A stretch of 64,000 nt of DNA from Streptomyces sp. NBC_00572 (GCF_026341815.1 NZ_JAPENX010000003.1:248001-312000), one strand, 5' to 3'. Shown: positions 16,920 to 26,776, counted from the stretch's first letter. The notes: generated by a model not told the origin, from the sequence alone. Made by a program: numbers and translations.

Positions 16920-19900
16920 TCAGCCGCTGAGCGCGTCCGCGCCGGTGCGCAGCCGTACCGCCGAGCCCTGCCGCGCCTTGACGACCTCCAGCTGGGCCGG
17001 GATCCGGCGGCGCAGATCGCCGACGTGACTGACGATGCCGACGCTGCGGTCGCGCTCGCGCAGCGAGTCGAGGACGTCGAGGACCTCGTCGAGCGTCTGC
17101 TCGTCGAGGCTGCCGAAGCCCTCGTCGATGAAGAGCGTGTCGAGCCGTACGCCCCCCGCCTCGTCCGTGACGACGTCGGCGAGGCCGAGGGCGAGCGCGA
17201 GGGAGGCGAAGAAGGTCTCGCCGCCGGAGAGCGTGGCGGTGTCGCGCTCGTTGCCGGTCCAGGCATCGACGACGTGCAGGCCGAGGCCGGCCCGCTTGCC
17301 TCCGGAGCGCGCGTCGGAGTGGACGAGGGTGTAGCGGCCGGAGGACATCCGCTGGAGACGCGCGGTCGCGGCGGCCGCGACCTGTTCGAGGCGGGCGGCC
17401 AGGACGTACGACTCCAGGCGCATCCGGCGCTCGTTCTCCGCGGAGGTGCCGGCGGTGAGGGCGGCGAGGCGGGCCACCCGGTCGTACTCCTCGCGGAGCG
17501 GACCCAGGCGGCGGGCCTCGGTGAGGGCCTGCCGGGAGAGTCCGGCGAGGCCGGTCGCGCGTTCGCGGGCGGCGGCCAGGACGGCGTCGGCCTCGCGGAG
17601 CGCGCGGTCGGCCGCCGCGTGGTCGGCCCCGATCGCCGCGGGGTCGGCGGGCGGAAGGGTGGCGGCGGCCGCGGTGCCGGGCTCGGCGAGCCGATCCGCG
17701 ACGGCGGCGGCCTCGGCCTGCCAGGCGTCCACGCGGTGCTGGTGGTCCCGGCGCTCGCCCTCGCGCAGGAGTGCGGCGGCGGCCTCGGCGGGGGTGGTGA
17801 AGCCCGCGCGGTAGGCCGCGTCGGCGAGCCGGTCGTCGGCCTCCTTGAGGTGCTGGGCTGCGAGCTCTGCGGTGCGTACGGCGCCGGTGGCGTCGACCAG
17901 GAGGCCGATCCGCCGTTCGAGGAGGGTGGCGTGTTCGGCCACGGTGGCGAACGCGCCGCGTCCCCGGGTCAGTTCCTCGTCGAGGGCGTACTGTTCGCGG
18001 TCGAGGGCCTCGCGCCGCGAGGTCCGCGCGGCGACCCGCCGCTCGGCCTCCCGCTGCGCGCCGACCCGCTTCTCGTGCTCCCGCTCGGCCCGCGCGAGCG
18101 TCTCCCGCGCGCCGTGGGCCTGTCCGGCGAGCGCGTGCGCCTCAGCATGGAGGCGGGTCAACTCCTCGACTTCGAGAGCGAGTTCGTCGGCGGTCGGCTC
18201 GGGCGAACCGGCCGGGGCGCCCGCCTGGACCTCGGCACGGGCCGTGGACCAGGACTCGTGGGTGACGGCCAGGTCGCGTTCGGCGGCCGTACGGGTCTCC
18301 TCGGCGCGGGTGTAGGAGGCGTAGGCGGCGTCCTCGGTGGCCCGGTCGACATGGTCGGCGCCGGTGCGGGCGGGGGCCGGGTGGGCGGTCGAGCCGCAGA
18401 CCTGGCAGGGGTCGCCCGGGGCGAGGGTGACCGCGAGTTCGGCGGCGATGCCTTCCAGGCGCCGTGACTTGACGTCCAGCCAGCTCTCGTGGGTGATGTT
18501 GCGTCGCTCCCGTGCGTCCGCGAGGCGCGCCTCGGCCGCCCGGGTGTCCTCGGCGAGGGCGTCCCGGCGGCGCGCCGCGTCGAACCGGCGGCGGGCGGGA
18601 TCGAGGCGGCCCGCGAGGTGCTCCGCGCGGGCGGCGGCGTCCCGGGCGGCCTCGACGTGCTCGGTGAGCGCCGTCCGGCGCGGTTCCCAGCCGACGAGCC
18701 AGTCGGCGGCGTCCCGGAGGACGTCGTCGTCGGCGCGCGCCTCGCGCACGAGGACGGCGCGTTCCCCGGCGATCGCGGCGGCGCGGCGCTCGGCGCGACG
18801 TGCCGCCTCCAGGCCTCCGAGTTCCTCGCGCAGCCGGTGTTCGAGGGCCGAGAGCTGCTCCGCCCCGGCGTCGGCGAGGTCCGGGGGCAGCTGGGCGCGG
18901 GCGCGTTCGCGGGCGGCGTGCGCGGTGGAACGCTCGCGCTCGGCGTCCTGGCGCAGTCCCAGCGCGGGGGCCACCCGGTCCGCCTTCAGACTGCGGTCGA
19001 GGGCGGCCTGGAGCCGGTCCTTCTCCGGTGCGTGGGCGGTGAGCCGCTCCTGGCGGAGGAGCGCGTCGGCGTGCCGGGCCTGGCGGGCGGCCAGGTCGTT
19101 CTCGGCGTCGAGCGCGGCGCGCGCCGCGCCCTGCCGGGCCTCGGCGGCTTCGAGCCGTACGCGCGCGATGTCGAGGGCCTCGCGGGCCTCCGTACGGGCG
19201 ACGGCGGCCCAGGTGAGGACCGTGTCGGCGAGACCGGGGTCGCCGGGCCGTCCCTCGACGGAGGTACGGGCGACGGCGAGGCCCCCGGCGGCCTGGCCCA
19301 TGCGGTGGGCGAGGGCGAGGAGCCGCTCGTCGCCGTCCTCGACCTGCTGCTGCGCGGTCCGCCGCAGGTCGGCGAGGCGCTCTTCGACGGCGGCGAAGCG
19401 GCGGGTGTCGAAGAGGCGGCCGAGGAGCTTGCCGCGGGCCTCGGCGTCGGCACGGAGGAAGCGGGCGAAGTCGCCCTGCGGGAGGAGGACGACCTGGCAG
19501 AACTGCTCGCGGCTCATGCCGACGAGTTGGGTGATCTCCTCCCCCACCTCCTGGTGGGAGCGGCTCAGGCCGTTCCACGCGCGCGTGGCGGGGTCGTACT
19601 CACGCAGCCAGGTCTGGGCCTTCTCGGTGGTGAAGCCACCGCCGCGCTTCTTGGGCCGCTGCTGGGCCGGGCGCCGGGTGATCTCCAGGCGCCGGTCCCC
19701 CACGGTGAGTTCGAGGACGACCTCGGTGGACGTGCCGACAGGGGCGTGGTCGCTCCGCAGGGAGCCGCCCGGGGTCTGGCGGACGCCGGGCACGCTCCCG
19801 TACAGGGCGAAGCAGACCGCGTCGAGGACGGAGGTCTTGCCGGCGCCGGTCGGCCCGTGGAGAAGGAAGAGCCCGGCGGAGGAGAGGGCGTCGAAGTCGA

Positions 19901-19958
19901 CGGTCTGCGTGTCGCCGAAGGGGCCGAACGCGGTGATCTCCAGTCGGTGCAGCCTCAC
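16920..19958 (-). CDS. sbcC: SbcC-type exonuclease ATPase subunit
   Basis: A 1012-residue SMC-like ATPase. Walker A is GPTGAGKTS near residue 36. Long Arg/Glu-rich coiled-coil arms meet at a zinc hook CQVCG near residue 517. The ABC signature LSGGETFFASLAL and Walker B LFIDEGFGSLD are near the C-terminus. With SbcD it forms the Mre11-Rad50-like nuclease that cuts hairpins and protein-blocked ends. The GTG start overlaps the sbcD stop in GTGA, so the two are translationally coupled. Confidence 0.95.
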   Translation of the reverse strand: MRLHRLEITAFGPFGDTQTVDFDALSSAGLFLLHGPTGAGKTSVLDAVCFALYGSVPGVRQTPGGSLRSDHAPVGTSTEVVLELTVGDRRLEITRRPAQQRPKKRGGGFTTEKAQTWLREYDPATRAWNGLSRSHQEVGEEITQLVGMSREQFCQVVLLPQGDFARFLRADAEARGKLLGRLFDTRRFAAVEERLADLRRTAQQQVEDGDERLLALAHRMGQAAGGLAVARTSVEGRPGDPGLADTVLTWAAVARTEAREALDIARVRLEAAEARQGAARAALDAENDLAARQARHADALLRQERLTAHAPEKDRLQAALDRSLKADRVAPALGLRQDAERERSTAHAARERARAQLPPDLADAGAEQLSALEHRLREELGGLEAARRAERRAAAIAGERAVLVREARADDDVLRDAADWLVGWEPRRTALTEHVEAARDAAARAEHLAGRLDPARRRFDAARRRDALAEDTRAAEARLADARERRNITHESWLDVKSRRLEGIAAELAVTLAPGDPCQVCGSTAHPAPARTGADHVDRATEDAAYASYTRAEETRTAAERDLAVTHESWSTARAEVQAGAPAGSPEPTADELALEVEELTRLHAEAHALAGQAHGARETLARAEREHEKRVGAQREAERRVAARTSRREALDREQYALDEELTRGRGAFATVAEHATLLERRIGLLVDATGAVRTAELAAQHLKEADDRLADAAYRAGFTTPAEAAAALLREGERRDHQHRVDAWQAEAAAVADRLAEPGTAAAATLPPADPAAIGADHAAADRALREADAVLAAARERATGLAGLSRQALTEARRLGPLREEYDRVARLAALTAGTSAENERRMRLESYVLAARLEQVAAAATARLQRMSSGRYTLVHSDARSGGKRAGLGLHVVDAWTGNERDTATLSGGETFFASLALALGLADVVTDEAGGVRLDTLFIDEGFGSLDEQTLDEVLDVLDSLRERDRSVGIVSHVGDLRRRIPAQLEVVKARQGSAVRLRTGADALSG

Positions 19959-21133
19959 CGGCCCACCTCGCGCTGGGCAGTGTCGACCCGTACATCGTCG
20001 AAGGCGCCGTACAGGATCGTCCGCTCGGCCCCGTCGAGGGCCGTGCCGGCGCGCACATGGGCCACGAAGTCCTCCGCGATCTGCTGGTCGGTGCGGTCGC
20101 GGAGCCGCTGGGCGTAGGAGGCGCCGGGGTCGTCCCCGGTGCGCTCGGGGTCGAAGACCAGGTTCAGGGTGTGCGGGAAGCGTTCGGTGAGCCGGGCCAT
20201 GGGCTCGGCGGGGCGGACGGGGTCGGTGAGCGTGGCCTCGACCCAGGACTGCTCGTGGGGCGTGAGCGCGGGGTCGGCGAGGAGGTCGTCGAGCCGCCCC
20301 CGGATCCGGCCGAGGGGGCGCGGGACGGGGCAGTCGAGCCGTTCGGCGCCGGTGATCGCCCCGTCGGGGCCGGTCGGGCCCAGATCGACGAGCCACATCG
20401 TCTTGCGGTGGTCGGCCTCGGAGAAGGAGTAGGCGAGGGGGGAGCCGGAGTAACGCACCCGCGGGGTGAGGGTCTGGCTGCCGTGCAGGTGCCCGAGGGC
20501 CACGTAGTCGACGCCGTCGAAGATCCCGGTGGGGACGGCGGCGACGCCGCCGATGGTGATGTCCCGCTCGCTGTCGCTGGGCGCGCCGCCGGCGACGAAG
20601 GCATGGGCGAGGACCACGGAACGGGTTCCGGCGGGGCGGCCCGCGAGGTCGGCGCGGACCCGGCCCATCGCGGCAGCGAGCACGGCTTCGTGCCCGGCCT
20701 TCTCGGCGCCGAGCTGTTCCCGGACGAGGGCCGGTTCGAGGTAGGGCAGGCCGTACAGGGCGATGTCGCCGTGGGCGTCGGTGAGGACGACGGGGGTGCC
20801 GATTCCGGCCGGGTCGGTACGCAGATGGATACCGGCGCGCTCCATGAGTCCGGCGCCGACGCCGAGGCGTCGGGCCGAGTCGTGGTTGCCGGAGATCATG
20901 ATCGTGGGCACCCCGGCCTCGGCGAGGCGGTGCAGGGCGGTGTCGAACAGCTCGACGGCGGGGAGCGGGGGCACGGCCCGGTCGTAGACGTCACCGGCGA
21001 CGAGGACGGCGTCCACCCGGTGCGCGTGGACGGTCGCGACGAGGTGGTCGAGGAAGGCGGCCTGGGCTTCGAGGAGGCCGACGCGGTGGAAGGACCGGCC
21101 CAGGTGCCAGTCCGAGGTGTGCAGGAGCCTCAC
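19955..21133 (-). CDS. sbcD: SbcD-type exonuclease nuclease subunit
   Basis: A 392-residue calcineurin-like nuclease. The phosphoesterase motifs occur in order: HTSDWHLGRSFH, GDVYDRA, SGNHDS, LAHAFVAG and GHLHGSQ. The GTG start (VRLLHTSDWHLG) was chosen because the family begins there and GGGACGG lies upstream. It is the first gene of the sbcDC pair. The gap to the YigZ stop contains short tandem repeats. Confidence 0.94.
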   Translation of the reverse strand: MRLLHTSDWHLGRSFHRVGLLEAQAAFLDHLVATVHAHRVDAVLVAGDVYDRAVPPLPAVELFDTALHRLAEAGVPTIMISGNHDSARRLGVGAGLMERAGIHLRTDPAGIGTPVVLTDAHGDIALYGLPYLEPALVREQLGAEKAGHEAVLAAAMGRVRADLAGRPAGTRSVVLAHAFVAGGAPSDSERDITIGGVAAVPTGIFDGVDYVALGHLHGSQTLTPRVRYSGSPLAYSFSEADHRKTMWLVDLGPTGPDGAITGAERLDCPVPRPLGRIRGRLDDLLADPALTPHEQSWVEATLTDPVRPAEPMARLTERFPHTLNLVFDPERTGDDPGASYAQRLRDRTDQQIAEDFVAHVRAGTALDGAERTILYGAFDDVRVDTAQREVGR

Positions 21134-21314
21134 GATGCCGTCCCACCCCGCATGTGCGCCGCTCCTCGCCGCTGGTTCCCGTACGTGTGCGCCCACCACG
21201 CTATCCCGCCGGGGGGTGTGGTCGGGGCCGTACGGGACGGGAGCCGGGGCGGTGGGGAAGGGAAGCCCGGCCGTCCGCGCTTCGCCGTCAGAGGGCGCCG
21301 ATCAGGCCTCGACC

Positions 21315-21359
21315 GTCACAGGTCAGGCGTCACAGTTCAGGCGTCACACCTCAGGCGTC
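21315..21359. repeat. 14-bp tandem repeat running into the YigZ stop codon
   Basis: CAGGCGTCAC-containing units start at 21324 and 21338, with a partial unit at 21352. Read on the minus strand, each unit starts with TGA, and the first is the YigZ stop at 21353-21351. Confidence 0.7.
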
Positions 21360-21977
21360 CCCGTACGCCTCGCCGCCGAGTTCGAACGAGGCCGTGCCCG
21401 CCGTGGCGTCCGCGAGCCAGGCGCGGAAGGCGGGGACGTCCGAGTCCGGGAGGCCGATCTCGATCGTGACGGCGTCGGTGTACCGCACGTCACGGACGGC
21501 GCGCCCGGTCGCCCGCAGGTCGTTCTCCAGCTTGCCGGCCCGCTGGTGGTCGACGGTGACGGTGGCCAGCCGGAAGCGCTGCCGGGTCACCGTGCCCAGC
21601 GCGTCGAGGGCCTCGCCGACCACCCCGCCGTACGCGCGGATGAGGCCGCCCGCGCCGAGCTTCACACCGCCGTAGTAGCGGGTCACGACGGCGGCGACGT
21701 ACCGCATCTCGCGGCGCAGGAGCATCTGCAGCATCGGGACGCCCGCCGTGCCGCCGGGCTCGCCGTCGTCACTCGCCTTCTGGACGGATGCGTCGGCTCC
21801 GATGACGTAGGCGAAACAGTTGTGGCTCGCGGTCGGGTGCTCCTTGCGGATGCGCGCGACGAACTCCTGCGCCTCCCGCTCGTCGGCGACGGGTGCGAGC
21901 GCGCAGAGGAAGCGCGAGCGGTTGATCTCGGTCTCGTGCACACCTTCGTGGGCCGGCGTGCGGTACTGCTCCTGCAT
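21351..21977 (-). CDS. YigZ/IMPACT family protein
   Basis: A 208-residue protein. The IMPACT fold signature is clear: SRFLCALAPV, HPTASHNCFAYV, SDDGEPGGTAGVPML and TRYYGGVKLGAGGL. A C-terminal ferredoxin-like domain follows. IMPACT proteins are linked to translation control and nucleic-acid binding, but the bacterial role is not settled. It is complete and of normal length. Confidence 0.92.
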   Translation of the reverse strand: MQEQYRTPAHEGVHETEINRSRFLCALAPVADEREAQEFVARIRKEHPTASHNCFAYVIGADASVQKASDDGEPGGTAGVPMLQMLLRREMRYVAAVVTRYYGGVKLGAGGLIRAYGGVVGEALDALGTVTRQRFRLATVTVDHQRAGKLENDLRATGRAVRDVRYTDAVTIEIGLPDSDVPAFRAWLADATAGTASFELGGEAYGDA

Positions 21978-22032
21978 CCGCCCAGCCTACGTTCCGTGGG
22001 CCCCCTGCCACTCCGGCGGCCGACGACACCCC

Positions 22033-23553
22033 CTAGGTCCCCTCGGCCTCGCGCTCCCCGGCGGCGGGTTCGGGCGGGGTGGCGAGCCCGGCGTACGGCA
22101 GGGCGCGCAGGGCCAGGGCCCAGCCGAGGCGGGCCTCGCCCGACTCGCTGGAGCGGCCGGTGAGCTCGGAGATGCGGCCGATGCGGTTGAGGACGGTGTT
22201 GCGGTGGCAGTAGAGCTGGTCGGCTGCCCGGGAGGCCGAGCAGCCATGGTCGAGCCAGGCGCGGAGGGTGGTGAGGAGCGCGGCGCGTTCACCGCCGGTG
22301 GCGAGGACAGGGCCGAGGTGGACGGTCACGATCCGCTCGGCGATGTCGGTGCGCCCGCTGAGCAGCACCTGGGCGAGCCGGTCGTCGAAGACGCCGACCT
22401 CGCCGCTGCCGGCGGGGAGGGTACGGAGGGTCTGCTCGGCGAGCCGCAGGGCGCGCCCCGCCTGGGAGAGGCGCTCGAACTCCGGCGAGACCCCGGCGGT
22501 GGCCCCGGTCCGCTCGCGCAGCGCCGCGAGCAGCGCACGCGTGGCGGGGTCGGCTCCGCCGCCGGGACGCGCCGAGGGAGTCCGCCCGGCGGGCGCGTCG
22601 CGGCGGGGCAGCCGGACGATGCCGGCGTACCGGCCGGAGCGGGGCCGCCAGTACGACCACATGCCCTGGGCCTCCAGGACCGGCGAGGGGTGCGGCGGAG
22701 CGGCGGGATCCTGGGCGGCGACCACGACCACGTAGCGGTCGACCGGAGGGACGCCGAGCGCGGCTGCGGCGGCCGAGGCGACGGCGGGGTCGTCGGCGCG
22801 GCCGTCGAGCAGCGCCTCGAAGAGGGCGACGCGCCGGGTGTCCTGGCGGCTCTGGAGTTCCAGCTGGGCGATCCGGTACGCGTCGGCCATCGCGACCGAG
22901 AAGCGGTCGATGGTCTCCCAGACGCCGCTCGCCATGTCGAGCTCGATGTCCCGGCTGTCGGACTCGCGCCCGGCCCGGACCCGGAGGTACTCGGCCATGA
23001 CCTGCCAGAGGACCCGGCCGCCGCGCCGGTAGGCCTGGAGCACGGTTTCCAGGGGCACCCCCTGTTCGGCGCGGCGGCGGCCGGTCTCGCGGGCCGCCCA
23101 CTCGAAGTCGCCGCCGGTCGGGGCGAGGCCGCCGAAGTCCTCCAGGGCACGCAGCAGGTTGTCGCGGCAGATCTCCCAGAGGTCCTCACGCGTGACGGGC
23201 GCGCCGGACGCGTACGTACCGGAGTGGGCACGGATGTCGTCGACGGCACGGTCGGTGAGCCGGTCGACGTCGGCGAGCATCGTCGTGGCCAGGGCGCGGC
23301 GCAGCGCGCCGGAGCCGCCGGTGCCGCTCAGCGGAGTGTGGACTCCGCCGGAACCGCCGGTGGAACCCAGCGGGGTGCGGGACCCGCCGGAGCCGGTCAG
23401 CGGGGTGCGGAGCCCACTGGAGCCGCCGGAGCCGCTGGATCCGGCCAGCGGAGCGCGGGGCCCGCCGGAGCCGCCCGCGCGGCCCTGGGAGGTGCGGCTT
23501 CCGCCGGAGCGCGCCCCCGGGGGCTCGCCGGGTGCGGCCGAGCTGTGCGTCAT
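22033..23553 (-). CDS. PucR/CdaR family transcriptional regulator with Gly/Ser-rich N-terminus
   Basis: A 506-residue protein. The first 80 residues are low-complexity and repetitive (blocks such as GGSRTPLGSTGGSGG). The centre is a GGDEF-like sensor segment and the C-terminus a PucR HTH (LDHGCSASRAADQLYCHRNT, LNRIGRISELTG). It is transcribed away from an acyl-CoA synthetase gene across 186 bp containing a perfect inverted repeat, so it probably regulates that gene. A longer frame to 23652 exists but reads through the shared promoter region. Confidence 0.85.
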   Translation of the reverse strand: MTHSSAAPGEPPGARSGGSRTSQGRAGGSGGPRAPLAGSSGSGGSSGLRTPLTGSGGSRTPLGSTGGSGGVHTPLSGTGGSGALRRALATTMLADVDRLTDRAVDDIRAHSGTYASGAPVTREDLWEICRDNLLRALEDFGGLAPTGGDFEWAARETGRRRAEQGVPLETVLQAYRRGGRVLWQVMAEYLRVRAGRESDSRDIELDMASGVWETIDRFSVAMADAYRIAQLELQSRQDTRRVALFEALLDGRADDPAVASAAAAALGVPPVDRYVVVVAAQDPAAPPHPSPVLEAQGMWSYWRPRSGRYAGIVRLPRRDAPAGRTPSARPGGGADPATRALLAALRERTGATAGVSPEFERLSQAGRALRLAEQTLRTLPAGSGEVGVFDDRLAQVLLSGRTDIAERIVTVHLGPVLATGGERAALLTTLRAWLDHGCSASRAADQLYCHRNTVLNRIGRISELTGRSSESGEARLGWALALRALPYAGLATPPEPAAGEREAEGT

Positions 23554-23700
23554 GGCTCGCACCGTAGCTCCGTCATTTGGCGAATGCCACGGGTCGGGCG
23601 CGACGGCGGGGCCGCTGCCCAGCTCGCCGGCCCACATGGTGGGCACCTGCACATGGCGTCCGGGCGAGGTCGCGGCGGATTCTGGGCCGTGTCACCGATC

Positions 23701-23718
23701 GTCAACAGAGCTGTTGAC
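23701..23718. promoter_or_regulatory. Palindrome GTCAACAGAGCTGTTGAC, likely operator
   Basis: Eight-base perfect arms around AG, 21 bp upstream of the acyl-CoA synthetase ATG and inside the divergent gap with the PucR gene. Position and symmetry suit a dimeric repressor or activator site. Which protein binds is inferred from proximity only. Confidence 0.65.
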
Positions 23719-23739
23719 TCCGCGTACCTGGAGCGTGCC

Positions 23740-25251
23740 ATGTCACTGAGCGTCGCCGGCGTCCTCGGCGAGTCCGCCCGCCACTTCCCCGACCGGATCG
23801 CGATCGTGGAGGGCGGGGCCCGGCTCACCTACGGGGAGCTGTGGACGGAGGCGCTCCGCTGCGCCGCCGGGCTGCGCGAGGCCGGGGTGAAGCCGGGCGA
23901 CCGGCTCGCCGTGCTGCTGCCGAACACCATCGAGTTCCTCCGGGTGTACTACGGGGCGCTCGCGGCCGGCGCGACGGTCGTCCCGGTGCACGCCCTGCTC
24001 GTCGCCGACGAGGTGCGGTACGTCCTGGAGCACAGCGGCGCGGTGGGCATCGTGAGCGGCGGTCCGCTGTGGGCGGTCGCCGACGAGGCGGCGCGCGCGG
24101 CCGGGGTGCGCGCCTTCCACGGGGCGCCCGCGGCGGCGGAGCCGCTGGCCGCCGCCGAGCCGGCCGAGCCCTCGGACACGGCGGTGATCCTCTACACGAG
24201 CGGGACGACGGGCCGCCCGAAGGGGGCCCTGCTCACCCATCTCAACATCGTCATGAACGCGTCGGTGACCTCGCAGGACCTGCTCGGTCTCGGCGCGGGT
24301 GACGTGGTCCTCGGCTGTCTGCCGCTCTTCCACAGCTACGGCCAGACCTGCGCGATGAACGGGACGCTCCGGCAGGGCGCGACCCTCGTGCTGATGCCCC
24401 GGTTCAGCGGTCCGACCGCCCTGCGGGTGCTCGCCGACGAGGGCGTGACGGTCTTCATGGGCGTACCGACGATGTACCACGCCCTGGTGGAGGCGGCGGC
24501 CGGGTCCGACGTACGGCCGGAGGCCCTGCGGGCCGCCGTGTCGGGCGGGGCGGCGCTGCCGGTCGCCGTCCTGGAGCGCTTCGAGGAGACCTTTCGTACG
24601 CAGGTCCTGGAGGGGTACGGCCTGACGGAGACCTCACCGGTCGCGACCTTCAACCAGCCGCACATCGGCCGCCGGCCCGGCACCGTCGGGCACCCGGTCT
24701 GGGGTGTCGAGGTGGGCATCGCGGACGCGGCCGCGGACGCCGGGATCCTGCTGCTCGCGGACGGGGAGACCGGGGAGGTCGTGGTGCGCGGGCACAACGT
24801 CTTCGCCGGTTACCTCGACGATCCGGAGGCGACGGCGGCGGCGGTCGTCGACGGCTGGTTCCGCACGGGTGACCTGGGCGTACGGGACGAGGACGGTTTC
24901 CTGCGGATCGTGGACCGGAAGAAGGACCTGGTCATCCGGGGCGGCTTCAACATCTACCCGCGCGAGGTCGAGGAGGTGCTCGTGCGCCACCCCTCGGTCT
25001 CGGAGGTCGCGGTGATCGGGATCCCCGACGAGGCGAAGGGCGAGGAGGTGTGCGCGGTCGTCGTACGCCGGAAGGGCGCGGCGGCGCTCGCCGAGGAGGA
25101 GCTGGTCGACTGGTCGCGCGAGCGCCTCGGCCGCCACAAGTACCCCCGGATCGTGCGGTTCGTCGAGGAGCTGCCGCTCGGCCCGACGGGCAAGGTCCTG
25201 AAGCGCGCGCTCGTGGCGCAGTCACAGGCATGGACGCGGCCACGGCCATAG
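23740..25251 (+). CDS. Long-chain-fatty-acid/AMP-dependent CoA ligase
   Basis: A 503-residue ANL-superfamily enzyme. ATP-binding P-loop is LYTSGTTGRPKGALLTH, A5 is GYGLTETSP, A7 is TGDLG, A8 hinge is DRKKDLVIRGGFNIYPREVE, and the catalytic A10 lysine is in GPTGKVLKRAL. It should activate a carboxylic acid, probably a fatty acid, as acyl-CoA. It is divergent from the PucR regulator. The next gene, an esterase, starts 49 bp after its stop and may be co-transcribed. The substrate is not certain. Confidence 0.9.
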   Translation: MSLSVAGVLGESARHFPDRIAIVEGGARLTYGELWTEALRCAAGLREAGVKPGDRLAVLLPNTIEFLRVYYGALAAGATVVPVHALLVADEVRYVLEHSGAVGIVSGGPLWAVADEAARAAGVRAFHGAPAAAEPLAAAEPAEPSDTAVILYTSGTTGRPKGALLTHLNIVMNASVTSQDLLGLGAGDVVLGCLPLFHSYGQTCAMNGTLRQGATLVLMPRFSGPTALRVLADEGVTVFMGVPTMYHALVEAAAGSDVRPEALRAAVSGGAALPVAVLERFEETFRTQVLEGYGLTETSPVATFNQPHIGRRPGTVGHPVWGVEVGIADAAADAGILLLADGETGEVVVRGHNVFAGYLDDPEATAAAVVDGWFRTGDLGVRDEDGFLRIVDRKKDLVIRGGFNIYPREVEEVLVRHPSVSEVAVIGIPDEAKGEEVCAVVVRRKGAAALAEEELVDWSRERLGRHKYPRIVRFVEELPLGPTGKVLKRALVAQSQAWTRPRP

Positions 25252-25300
25252 CTGTAGCCGTAGACCTGCATGACCGACGGCCCGAGGAAGGGTGGCATCG

Positions 25301-26776
25301 ATGACGGAGCGGGGACCTGAGGTCCGCACGCGGTACGGAGCGCTGCGGGGCTCCCTGAAGGACGGCGTGGCCGCCTTCCTGGGGGTGCCCTACGCGCAGG
25401 CCCCGGTGGGCCCGCTGCGGTTCCGCGCGCCGGAACCGGTCGACCCCTGGGACGGGGTACGGGAGGCCACGGCCTTCGGTCCGACGGCGCCGAAGCGCCC
25501 GTACGCCCCGCCGCTCGACGCCCTGCTCCCCGACCCGGACATCGCGGGCGACGACTGCCTCAACCTGAACGTGTGGGCGCCGTGGGGCGACGGACCGGAG
25601 TCCGCGACGCCGGACGGCGGGCGCCCGGTGATGGTCTGGATCCACGGCGGTTCGCTGATCCACGGCTCCTCGGCGGTCCCCGTCTACGACGGCACCGCCT
25701 TCGCGCGGGACGGGGTCGTCCTCGTCTCGGTCAACTACCGGCTGGGAATCGAGGGCTTCGGGGTCTTCCCCGACGCTCCCGGCAACCTCGGCCTGCGCGA
25801 CCAGATCGCCGCGCTGACCTGGGTGCGGGACACCGTCGCGGACTTCGGCGGGGACCCTGAGCGCGTGACGGTGTTCGGCGAGTCGGCGGGCGCGATCTCG
25901 ATCACCGCGCTGCTCGCCTCGCCGCTCGCTAAGGGGCTGTTCCGGCGGGCGGTGGTGCAGAGCGGGGCACCCATCGCGCAGCCCCTCGGCAAGGCCCGCC
26001 GGACCACCGAAGCGGTGGCCGCCCGGCTCAAGGTGCCGGCCACGGCGGAGGCCTTCGCGCGCGTGGACCGGGAAAAGCTGCTCACGGCGCAGACGAAGGT
26101 GACCGGCAAGGGCTCGCCGCTGACCGGCGGGCATTCCTTCCAGATCGTCGTCGACGGCGAGGTGGTGCCGCGCGATCCGGCGGAGGCGCTCGCGGACGGC
26201 GCCTCCGCCGAGGTGGACCTGCTGATGGGCACGACCACGGAGGAGTACCGGCTGTGGTTCGTGCCGAGCGGGGTCACGGACAGGGTGGGTCCCCTGGTCC
26301 AGCGGCTCCTGCTGTGGAAGGCGAAGGTGCCGTCCCGGGCGGCCCGGGTGTACCGCGCGGGCCGTCCGCAGGAGAAACCGGGCGAGATCCTGGGCGCGCT
26401 CGCCACTGACAAGCTGCTGCGGATCCCGCTGAACACCCTCGCGGACGCCCGGCTGCGCTCCGGCGCGCGGGCGGGAACGTATCTGTACGAGTTCGGCTGG
26501 CCCTCCCCCGTGCTCGGCCTCGGTGCCTGTCACGCGCTGGAACTCGGTTTCGTCTTCGACACGCTGGACCTGCCGGAGACGCGCGCCCTGACAGGTCCGG
26601 ACGCGCCCGGCGAGCTGGCGGCGGCGATGCACGCGGCCTGGGTGTCCTTCGCCGCGACGGGCGACCCGGGCTGGCGGACCTGGGACCCGGCCCGTCCGGT
26701 GATGACCTACGGCCGGGGTGTCCCGTCCCTGATCGAGGCGCCGCGGGAGGCCGAACGGCGCGCCTGGGACGTCTGA
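25301..26776 (+). CDS. Carboxylesterase type B
   Basis: A 491-residue alpha/beta hydrolase. FLGVPYAQAPVGPLRF and EDCLNLNVW-like DDCLNLNVWAP are N-terminal family marks, VWIHGGSLIHG is the oxyanion loop, and the nucleophile is Ser in GESAG near residue 193. A late His in CHALELGF fits the catalytic base. It has no signal peptide. A GAGGAAGG ribosome site fits ATG 25301; GTG 25292 is in frame but overlaps that site. Confidence 0.9.
   Translation: MTERGPEVRTRYGALRGSLKDGVAAFLGVPYAQAPVGPLRFRAPEPVDPWDGVREATAFGPTAPKRPYAPPLDALLPDPDIAGDDCLNLNVWAPWGDGPESATPDGGRPVMVWIHGGSLIHGSSAVPVYDGTAFARDGVVLVSVNYRLGIEGFGVFPDAPGNLGLRDQIAALTWVRDTVADFGGDPERVTVFGESAGAISITALLASPLAKGLFRRAVVQSGAPIAQPLGKARRTTEAVAARLKVPATAEAFARVDREKLLTAQTKVTGKGSPLTGGHSFQIVVDGEVVPRDPAEALADGASAEVDLLMGTTTEEYRLWFVPSGVTDRVGPLVQRLLLWKAKVPSRAARVYRAGRPQEKPGEILGALATDKLLRIPLNTLADARLRSGARAGTYLYEFGWPSPVLGLGACHALELGFVFDTLDLPETRALTGPDAPGELAAAMHAAWVSFAATGDPGWRTWDPARPVMTYGRGVPSLIEAPREAERRAWDV

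Noticed and set aside
21820..25251. 1143-codon forward frame as one large gene
   Set aside because: Only the last 503 codons encode the acyl-CoA synthetase. The earlier part is antisense to the PucR and YigZ genes.
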